DNA from: Candidatus Omnitrophota bacterium
GTDB taxonomy: Bacteria; Omnitrophota; Gorgyraeia; Aquiviventales; Aquiviventaceae
Reading direction: 5' to 3'
Assembly: GCA_023247155.1 (NCBI GenBank)
Contig: JAHFGZ010000003.1
Coordinates: 1 to 16,959 of the forward strand
Length of the DNA stretch: 16,959 bases
The notes below the pieces were generated by a model. It did no database searches, was not told the origin of the DNA, and saw nothing but the letters and a program-made list of their open reading frames with translations. Shown in pieces: positions 7,926-14,083 of the stretch. The translations under genes were made by a program, and so were the position numbers. Every line of letters starts with the position of its first letter. The first letter of the stretch is position 1.

Positions 7926-9790
7926 AGGATGCCCTCTTCCAGCCATGCGAACCGTCCGCTCATCACATCCTGCGCCGTCCGGTAGGTCTGACGGTCGTCG
8001 TTGGCGCCGAGCTCCCGAACGGCCTGAGCGATCCGCCGCCGCGAGAGGCGGCAGAACAGGTCCGCGAGTTCCACCGGGCTCTGTTCAGAGGGCTGCAGGC
8101 GGGTCATCGCCTGGGCCTTGGAGCAGGCGGCGGCCATGGCGAAGAGGTCGGCCCCGATATCCACCAAGCGGCCGAGCAGCTGCTGGCGGTACGCGAGGCG
8201 CGCCTGATACCGGACCGCGCTGTGGAACAGGGCGCGGGCGAGGCCGTGGCTTGCGCGCTCGATGAAGCGCAGATGGCCGGCGAGCCGCGGCTCAAACGCC
8301 GCATGGCGCGGCCAGCCCGCCCACGCCAGCCACTGGCGTGGATACCAGAGCGCGTAGTAGCCGAAAGCCGCCAGGGCGGCTCCGATCTTCCGGCGCGGCG
8401 ATTGGCGCGGGTCGAGGAGCTGGCTGACGAGCCGCATGTGGGCGTCGAGCACCTCGCGGGCGATGAAGAGCCGCATGATCTGGCTCGTCCCCTCGATGAT
8501 GAGGTTGATGCGGCCGTCCCGCATCATCCGCTCGACCGGGACGCCCGCCTCCCCGCGGGCGCGCAAGGACCGCGCGGTCTCGTAGCCCCGTCCGCCGCGC
8601 AGCTGGAGCGTGTCGTCGATGAGGCGCCAGCAGGCCTCGGAACAGAACAGCTTCGCGATGGCCGCCTCCAGCCGCACGTCGGTCGCCTTGCGGTCCACCA
8701 GCGCCGAGGCGAGCCACACCATGGCATCCATGGCGAACGTCGTGGCCGCCATGGTCCCCACCTTCGCCGCCACCGCTTCGTGCTTGCCGATCGGCCCGCC
8801 CCACTGCTTCCGCTCCTTGACCCACGCCCGGGTGATCTGGAGGCATCGCTTCGCGGTCCCGACGCATGCCGCCGGGATGGCGATGCGGCCGGCGTTGAGC
8901 GTCATGAGCGCCAGCTTGAGCCCCAGGCCCGTCCCCCAGAGGATGTGCTCCTTCGGCACCCGGACATTGGTGAACCGCAGCACGCCGTTCTGGATGCCCT
9001 TCAGCCCCATGAAGTCGCAGCGGTGGACGACCTCGAAGCCGGGCATGGAGCGCTCGACGATGAACGCCGTGATCTGCTTGCGCTCCCTGCCGCCGACGGT
9101 GACCGACGGCGTCCGGGCCATGACGACCACGAGCTCCGCCACCGGTCCGTTCGTGCACCAGAGCTTCTCGCCGGTGAGGAGATAGGCGGCCCCCCCGTCG
9201 ATGGGCGTCGCTGTCGTCACCATATTGGCGGGGTCCGACCCGACGCCGGGCTCGGTCAGGGCGAAGGCCGACACCGCCCCGCGGGCCAGCCGGGGAAGGT
9301 AGCGGCGCTTCTGCTCCTCCGTCCCGAAGAGGATCAAGGGCTGCGGCGCACCGATGCTCTGGTGGGCGCTGAGCCACACCGCGGTGGAGCCGCAGTAGCT
9401 GCCGATGAGGGCGATGACCCGGTTGTAGTTCGTCTGGGAGAGGCCCAGCCCTCCGTACGCCTTCGGGATCTTCATGCCGAAGCAGCCGAGGCGGCTCAAC
9501 CCCTCGATGACAGCGGCCGGCATCTCGCCCGTCCGGTCGATCTCATCGGGGTCCACCTGTCCCTTGAGGAAGGGCTCAAGCTGCGCGAGGAACGCGTCCC
9601 CGATGCGGCGATCCGCCTCGTCCTGCTCCGGGTACGGGATGATGAGGTCGGTCCGCAGCCGGCCCATGAAGAGCTCGGCGATGAAACTCGGGTAGCGCCA
9701 CTCGGTCTCGCGGGCGGCCTCGGTGATCTCGAGCGCTTCGGGGGCGCCTGATCCCATGAGCGGCTCCGGTCCGGACGCGGGGAATGTCAT
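7922..9790 (-). CDS. Acyl-CoA dehydrogenase, large (VLCAD/FadE-like) type
   Basis: A 622-residue FAD enzyme for the first oxidation step of beta-oxidation. Visible family features are FALTEPGVGSDPANM (176-190), LWCTNG (210-215), the MGLKGIQNG segment (261-269), LRGGRGYE (397-404) and IIEGTSQIMR (431-440), where Glu433 matches the catalytic base of medium-chain dehydrogenases. A further helical region of about 160 residues (460-622) follows the core, as in very-long-chain or ACAD9-type enzymes that favour long substrates and may bind membranes. The chosen ATG at 9790 has a GAGG site 5 bases upstream and follows the preceding stop after 7 bases; an in-frame start at 9910 would overlap that gene by over 100 bases and add an Arg/Pro/Ser-rich tail. 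The stop overlaps the synthetase start. The electron acceptor (ETF) is not in the window. Confidence 0.94.
   Translation of the reverse strand: MTFPASGPEPLMGSGAPEALEITEAARETEWRYPSFIAELFMGRLRTDLIIPYPEQDEADRRIGDAFLAQLEPFLKGQVDPDEIDRTGEMPAAVIEGLSRLGCFGMKIPKAYGGLGLSQTNYNRVIALIGSYCGSTAVWLSAHQSIGAPQPLILFGTEEQKRRYLPRLARGAVSAFALTEPGVGSDPANMVTTATPIDGGAAYLLTGEKLWCTNGPVAELVVVMARTPSVTVGGRERKQITAFIVERSMPGFEVVHRCDFMGLKGIQNGVLRFTNVRVPKEHILWGTGLGLKLALMTLNAGRIAIPAACVGTAKRCLQITRAWVKERKQWGGPIGKHEAVAAKVGTMAATTFAMDAMVWLASALVDRKATDVRLEAAIAKLFCSEACWRLIDDTLQLRGGRGYETARSLRARGEAGVPVERMMRDGRINLIIEGTSQIMRLFIAREVLDAHMRLVSQLLDPRQSPRRKIGAALAAFGYYALWYPRQWLAWAGWPRHAAFEPRLAGHLRFIERASHGLARALFHSAVRYQARLAYRQQLLGRLVDIGADLFAMAAACSKAQAMTRLQPSEQSPVELADLFCRLSRRRIAQAVRELGANDDRQTYRTAQDVMSGRFAWLEEGIL
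7932..7940 (-). promoter_or_regulatory. Ribosome binding site for the acyl-CoA synthetase GTG start
   Basis: The minus strand reads GGAAGAGGG here, 6 bases before the GTG at 7925. The alternative ATG at 7946 lies upstream of this site, so the site decides for the GTG. Confidence 0.6.
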
Positions 9791-9795
9791 CGCTG

Positions 9796-9799
9796 CCTC
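9796..9799 (-). promoter_or_regulatory. Ribosome binding site for acyl-CoA dehydrogenase
   Basis: The minus strand reads GAGG, five bases before the ATG at 9790 and overlapping the stop codon of the D-2-hydroxyacid dehydrogenase gene. It supports the 9790 start over the longer reading from 9910. Confidence 0.6.
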
Positions 9800-10820
9800 A
9801 CGCCCTCCGGCCGGCCCCGGCCACCAGGTTCGTGGGGGCGCCGCTGAGGAAGCCGGTGATGTTCTGCACGGTGGTCTCCAGGATCCGCTGGAGCGCCTCC
9901 CGGCTGTCAAAGGCGATGTGGGGCGTGATCACGACGTTCTCGCGGTGGAGCAGGATGTGGTTGCGCAGCGCCGTGGCGAGCTTCTCCTTGGGGAAGTCCT
10001 TGGACAGCAGCTGGCGCTCCTCCTTCACCAACTCCTCCCCTTCCAGCACATCCAGCCCGGCGCCGCCCACGATCCCTTCATCGAGCGCCCAGACGAGCGC
10101 ATCGGTGTCCACGAGCCCGCCCCGCGCCGTGTTGATGAGCAGCGCCCCCCGCTTCATGAAACGGAAGGCGGTGCGGTTCATCAGATGGTGGGTCGCGGGC
10201 AGGTAGGGGAGGTGGAGGCTCACGATGTCCGAGCGGCGCAGCAGCGCCTCCAGCGGCACGTACCGGAAATCCAGCACCTCGCTGAGGAAGACGTTCCGGC
10301 GCACGTCGTGGACCAGGACCTCCATCCCGAACCCCTTGGCCATCTTGATGACGTGCAGGCCGATGTGGCCGGCCCCCACCACGCCGAGCGTCTTGCCCTT
10401 GAGGTCGAATCCCTGGAGCCCCTCGAGGGAGAAATCGCCCTTGATCGTCTTCACGTACGCCTTGTGGATGTTCCGCGAGAGGGCGAGGATCAGCGCAAAG
10501 GTGTGCTCGGCGACGGTGTTCTCGCCGTAGGAAGGGACGTTGGAGACCGCCAGGCGGTGCCTCCGGCAGGCGGCCAGGTCGATGTGGTCGAAGCCGGTGG
10601 AGCGGGTCGCGATGAAGCGCAGGCGCGGAAGGCGGCGCAGGAGCGATGCCGTGAGCGCGGAGTAGATGAAGACGGAGAGGATCTGGGCCGGAGCGGCGAG
10701 GCGCCGCGTCTCCTCCGTCAGTGGCTCGGCGACGAAGCGCGCACTCACGCGAAGCGGCGCCAACGCCCGCGTGAGGTGGCGGCGCTCCCAGGGCGCCGCC
10801 TCAAAGAAGACCGCCCGCAT
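9798..10820 (-). CDS. D-isomer-specific 2-hydroxyacid dehydrogenase (D-lactate dehydrogenase-like)
   Basis: A 340-residue NAD-dependent dehydrogenase that interconverts a D-2-hydroxyacid and a 2-oxoacid. The cofactor-binding fold has VVGAGHIGLHV (147-157) with Asp172 ending the second strand (HDVRR), which favours NAD. The catalytic set is present: Arg233 in NTARGG, Glu262 after GLDVLEG, and His301 in TPHIAFDS. Spacing is close to D-lactate dehydrogenases (Arg235/Glu264/His296 in characterised enzymes). STGFDHID (74-81) is also typical. It starts 19 bases after the enoyl-CoA hydratase stop and ends 7 bases before the acyl-CoA dehydrogenase, so it is embedded in the beta-oxidation run although it is not a beta-oxidation step. 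It might use pyruvate as an outlet for NADH, or act on a 2-hydroxy fatty acid; the sequence does not decide. Confidence 0.92.
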   Translation of the reverse strand: MRAVFFEAAPWERRHLTRALAPLRVSARFVAEPLTEETRRLAAPAQILSVFIYSALTASLLRRLPRLRFIATRSTGFDHIDLAACRRHRLAVSNVPSYGENTVAEHTFALILALSRNIHKAYVKTIKGDFSLEGLQGFDLKGKTLGVVGAGHIGLHVIKMAKGFGMEVLVHDVRRNVFLSEVLDFRYVPLEALLRRSDIVSLHLPYLPATHHLMNRTAFRFMKRGALLINTARGGLVDTDALVWALDEGIVGGAGLDVLEGEELVKEERQLLSKDFPKEKLATALRNHILLHRENVVITPHIAFDSREALQRILETTVQNITGFLSGAPTNLVAGAGRRA

Positions 10821-10839
10821 GGCACGATGCTCGAGGCTC

Positions 10840-11631
10840 TTAGCGATCCTTGAAGCGGGGCTGGCGCTTTTCCAGGAACGCGGTGACCCCTTCCCGGCTG
10901 TCTTCCGATGCCGCGACCGCCCCGAAGGCCTCCGCCTCCCTGGCCAGCCCCTCCTCGAGCGACGCCTCGAGCCCCTGCTCCATGGCCCGAAGCGCCTGCG
11001 TGAGCGCGACGGCGCCTTTCGACGCGAGCTTCCGCGCCAGGTCCTTGGCGACCTTGAGGACCTGGTCCTGGGGGACGACCTGGTTCACCAGCCCGAGACG
11101 CAGCGCCTCCTGCGCGGTGACCGTGTCGCCGGTCAGGATCCACTCGATGGCCTTGGCCCGGCCGATGAGGCGGGGCAACCGCTGGGTCCCGCCCCAGCCC
11201 GGGATGATGCCCAGGTTGATCTCCGGCTGCCCGAACCGCACCCGGTCGCCGCTGATGCGCAGGTGGCAGGCCATCGCCAGCTCCAGGCCGCCGCCCAGGC
11301 AGACCCCGTTGATGGCCGCGATGACGGGCTTCGACAGGCGCTGCACCTTCAGGAAGACTGACTGGCCGAGGGCCGCCATGGCCTTGGCCGCCTCCACCGA
11401 TCCGAGCTGGGACACCTCCTTGATGTCCGCGCCGGCCACAAACGCCAGCGACCCGCCGCCGGTCAGGACGACCACCTTCACCGTCGCTTCCGCTTGCAGC
11501 GCGTCCACCGCCCGCCCCAGCTCCTGCAGCGTCTGGCGGTCGAGCGCATTGACGGGCCGGTGGTCGATCGTGACGACGGCGACGCGGTCCTCGACGGCGA
11601 TTTTCACGCACGGTCCCGATGCCAGCGCCAT
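10840..11631 (-). CDS. Enoyl-CoA hydratase/isomerase family protein
   Basis: A 263-residue crotonase. Both glutamates used for hydration in the rat enzyme are present with the same 20-residue spacing: Glu117 in GGGLELAMAC and Glu137 in GQPEINLG. The oxyanion-hole segment AFVAGADIKE (63-72) and the IPGWGGTQRLPR run (143-154) are standard. This supports hydration of trans-2-enoyl-CoA to 3-hydroxyacyl-CoA. A GGGAG-type site lies just before the ATG, which follows the 3-hydroxyacyl-CoA dehydrogenase stop after 9 bases. In FadB/FadJ enzymes these two activities are fused with the hydratase first; here they are separate genes in the opposite order. Chain length is not visible. Confidence 0.94.
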   Translation of the reverse strand: MALASGPCVKIAVEDRVAVVTIDHRPVNALDRQTLQELGRAVDALQAEATVKVVVLTGGGSLAFVAGADIKEVSQLGSVEAAKAMAALGQSVFLKVQRLSKPVIAAINGVCLGGGLELAMACHLRISGDRVRFGQPEINLGIIPGWGGTQRLPRLIGRAKAIEWILTGDTVTAQEALRLGLVNQVVPQDQVLKVAKDLARKLASKGAVALTQALRAMEQGLEASLEEGLAREAEAFGAVAASEDSREGVTAFLEKRQPRFKDR

Positions 11632-11640
11632 GACAGCTCC

Positions 11641-12864
11641 CTATGCGGTGTAGTCGAAAAATCCCTTCTTCGCTTTCTGTCCGAGATGGCCGGCCGCAAC
11701 CTTCCGTTTCAGGAGGGGGGCGGGCCAGAAGCGCTCGCCGTACGCCTTCGTGAACCGCTCCAACTCCGCGAGGACCGTGTCCAGCCCCACTTCGTCCGCA
11801 TAGTGGAGGATGCCACCTTTCGACTGGGGAAAGCCGAGGCCCGCGATCACCGCCAGATCCACATCGGCGGCCGTGCAGACATGCTCTTCCAGGCACCGGA
11901 TCGCCTCGTTGACCATCGGCAGCACCAGGCGGTTCACCGAGAATCCGGTGGGTCCCCGCTGCTGCCGGCGCAGCTCCTGGATGACGCGCTCCAGATCCGG
12001 ATCCGGCTGCCCGGCCCGCTCCCCGTACAGGTAGAACCCCGCCCCAGACTTGACTCCGTAGCGTTTCAACGCATAGAGTCGTTCCCACATGTCGGCGGGG
12101 TGCATCCGCGCGCCGTAGGCGTCCAGTAGCACGTTGACCACCTCCCGGCAGACGTCGAAGCCGAGGCTGTCGACGAGCGTGAACGGCCCCATCGGGAACC
12201 CGAACTCCACGATGGCCTCATCGATCTGCCGCGGGGCCGCCGCGCCCTCCTGGGCGCAGTAGGCCGCTTCATTGAGATACGGCATGAGGATCCGGTTCAC
12301 GAGGAACCCGGGGCACTCGTTGATCCGCACCGGCAGCTTCCGCAGGCTCTCGGCGAACGCGATGATGTCCCCCGCCGTCTCCTCGGAGGTCTCAAGCCCG
12401 GGGATGACCTCGACGAGCTTCATGATGTGCGCCGGGTAGAAGAAGTGCATCCCGACGACCTTGTGCGGCCGTTTGGTGACGCCGCCCAGCGCGGAGATCG
12501 AGAGCGAGGAGGTGTTCGACGCCAGAACGGCCGATTCGGGCGCGGCGCGGTCCAGGTCCTGGAAGATCTGTCGCTTGAGGTCCAGCCGCTCCGGGACCGC
12601 CTCGATCACGAGGTCCACGTCCTTGAAGCCGTCGTAGTCCGTCACGCCGGTGACCAGGGCCATCCTCTTCTCCAGCTCATCCGGCGTCATCTTGCCGCGG
12701 TCCACCCGCCGCTGGTAGATCTGCTGGATCACCGCGAGGCCCTGCTCGACCCTGGGCCGGTCCACGTCTTTGAGGAGGACCGGCACCCCGCTGAAGGTGA
12801 TCGTCTGCGCGATCTCAGCACCCATCGCCCCGGCCCCCACGACGGCGGTCTTATAGATATACAT
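11641..12864 (-). CDS. 3-hydroxyacyl-CoA dehydrogenase (two C-terminal 3HCDH domains)
   Basis: A 407-residue NAD-dependent enzyme for the third step of beta-oxidation. The Rossmann motif is GAGAMGAEIA (10-19). Catalytic residues align with the human enzyme: Ser119 (NTSSLS), His140 (GMHFFYPAHIM), Glu152 (LVEVI) and Asn190 (FLVNR). After the first C-terminal domain, which ends with SGAGFY (273-278), there is a second copy-like domain (307-405) containing FSVNRLVLPMVNEA and ending KKGFFDY. Stand-alone short-chain enzymes have about 280 residues; this two-domain layout resembles the dehydrogenase half of FadB/FadJ without its hydratase half. Its start shares one base with the thiolase stop (TGATG), and the hydratase gene follows after 9 bases. 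A long-chain role is likely by inference. Confidence 0.94.
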   Translation of the reverse strand: MYIYKTAVVGAGAMGAEIAQTITFSGVPVLLKDVDRPRVEQGLAVIQQIYQRRVDRGKMTPDELEKRMALVTGVTDYDGFKDVDLVIEAVPERLDLKRQIFQDLDRAAPESAVLASNTSSLSISALGGVTKRPHKVVGMHFFYPAHIMKLVEVIPGLETSEETAGDIIAFAESLRKLPVRINECPGFLVNRILMPYLNEAAYCAQEGAAAPRQIDEAIVEFGFPMGPFTLVDSLGFDVCREVVNVLLDAYGARMHPADMWERLYALKRYGVKSGAGFYLYGERAGQPDPDLERVIQELRRQQRGPTGFSVNRLVLPMVNEAIRCLEEHVCTAADVDLAVIAGLGFPQSKGGILHYADEVGLDTVLAELERFTKAYGERFWPAPLLKRKVAAGHLGQKAKKGFFDYTA

Positions 12865-14057
12865 CAGACCCGCTCGAACACCATCGCGGCGCCCTGCCCC
12901 CCACCGACGCAGGCGGTGGCCACCCCGAGCGAGACGTTGCGGCGCTTCATCTCATGGAGCAGGGTGACCACGATCCGCGTGCCGCTCGCCCCCACCGGAT
13001 GGCCGAGCGCGATCGCCCCGCCGTTGACGTTCAGGATGTCGCGGGACAGCCCCAGCACCTTCTCGCAGGCGAGGACCGTCGCCGCGAACGCCTCATTGAG
13101 CTCGATGAGTTGGACGTCCTTGAGCGAGCACCCCGCCTTCTTCAGCGCCGCAGGGACCGCCAGCGTCGGCCCCAGGCCCATGCGCTCCGGCTCCAACCCG
13201 GCGAACGCGTAGGCCCGGATCGTCGCCAGCGGCGTGTAGCCAAGCGCCTTGGCCTTAAGCGCGGACATCAGGAGCACGACGGCCGCCCCATCCGCGTTGA
13301 AGCAGCTGTTCCCGGATGTGACGGAGCCCCCCTCCTTGAATACGGGCGGGTACTGGCTCAGGAGCTGCTCGGTCAGCCCCGGGTTGATCCCTTCATCCTG
13401 GGTGAACGGCTCCGGCGGCAGGTCGCGGCCCATCGCCCGCTTCGGGATCATGACCGTCACCAGCTCGTCCTTGAAGCGCTGCTCGCGGGTCGCGCGGAAC
13501 GCGCGCTGATGCGAGAGGAGCGTGAACCGGTCCTGTTCCGCCCGGCTGATGGCACACTCCGCGACGAGGTGCTCGGCGGTCTGGCCCATGATCTGGCCGC
13601 ACACAGGATCCGTGAGCCCCTCCCAGATAGCGTCGATCATCTCGGCATGGCGCAGCCGCTTGCCCCACCGCAGATCCCGGCTGACGTAGGGGGCGGCGCT
13701 CATGCATTCCGTCCCCCCGGCGAGCTGCACATCGCGGTCCTGGCAGGCGATGTTCTGATAGGCGCTGGCGATCGCTTGGAGGCCGGAGGCGCAGTTGCGC
13801 TGGACGGTGAACGCCGGCACCGGGTTCGGGATGCCGGCCCGGAGGGCGATGACCCGGGCGATGTTCGGCGCGTCGGACCCCTGCCCCACGCACCCGAAGA
13901 TGACCTCCTCCACGTCCGCCGGCTTCAGGTGCGTGCGCGCAAGGAGCGCGCGGACCACCGTCTCGCCCAACGCCTGGGCGGTCAACGACTTGAGGGCTCC
14001 GCCGAAGACCCCCTGCGGGGTGCGGACCCCATCGACGATCACCACTTCATGCGCCAT
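12864..14057 (-). CDS. Acetyl-CoA acyltransferase (thiolase)
   Basis: A 397-residue thiolase that cleaves 3-ketoacyl-CoA with CoA. Catalytic elements are complete: nucleophile Cys89 in QRNCASG, the NEAFA loop (321-325), His353 in GHPVGASG and Cys383 in TACVGGGQG. Length and motifs fit degradative thiolases; a biosynthetic acetoacetyl-CoA thiolase cannot be excluded by motif alone, but the neighbours favour beta-oxidation. One variation is GNSCFNADGAA (249-259), where thiolases normally read close to GNSSGINDGAA; this loop lies near the CoA site. The start has a GGTGAG site 5 bases upstream and follows the patatin gene after 26 bases. The stop overlaps the next start by one base. Confidence 0.95.
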   Translation of the reverse strand: MAHEVVIVDGVRTPQGVFGGALKSLTAQALGETVVRALLARTHLKPADVEEVIFGCVGQGSDAPNIARVIALRAGIPNPVPAFTVQRNCASGLQAIASAYQNIACQDRDVQLAGGTECMSAAPYVSRDLRWGKRLRHAEMIDAIWEGLTDPVCGQIMGQTAEHLVAECAISRAEQDRFTLLSHQRAFRATREQRFKDELVTVMIPKRAMGRDLPPEPFTQDEGINPGLTEQLLSQYPPVFKEGGSVTSGNSCFNADGAAVVLLMSALKAKALGYTPLATIRAYAFAGLEPERMGLGPTLAVPAALKKAGCSLKDVQLIELNEAFAATVLACEKVLGLSRDILNVNGGAIALGHPVGASGTRIVVTLLHEMKRRNVSLGVATACVGGGQGAAMVFERV

Positions 14058-14062
14058 TCGTT

Positions 14063-14068
14063 CTCACC
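14063..14068 (-). promoter_or_regulatory. Ribosome binding site for thiolase
   Basis: The minus strand reads GGTGAG, five bases before the ATG at 14057. It lies in the 26-base spacer after the patatin gene, so thiolase can be initiated independently of the upstream gene. Confidence 0.5.
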
Positions 14069-14083
14069 ATCGTACTGGCCGTG

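Noticed and set aside
6297..7985. A 562-codon plus-strand open frame opposite the acyl-CoA synthetase
   Set aside because: The minus strand carries complete family motifs; the plus frame gives Arg/Pro/Asp-rich, motif-free protein, as expected for antisense frames in G+C-rich DNA.
8222..9751. A 509-codon plus-strand open frame opposite the acyl-CoA dehydrogenase
   Set aside because: It shows no recognisable domain and has shadow-frame composition; the same holds for long plus frames at 930-2078, 4215-5438, 12954-14138 and 14081-15118.
9791..9910. A 40-residue N-terminal extension of the acyl-CoA dehydrogenase
   Set aside because: It overlaps the preceding gene by over 100 bases and is Arg/Pro/Ser-rich; the ATG at 9790 has a ribosome binding site.
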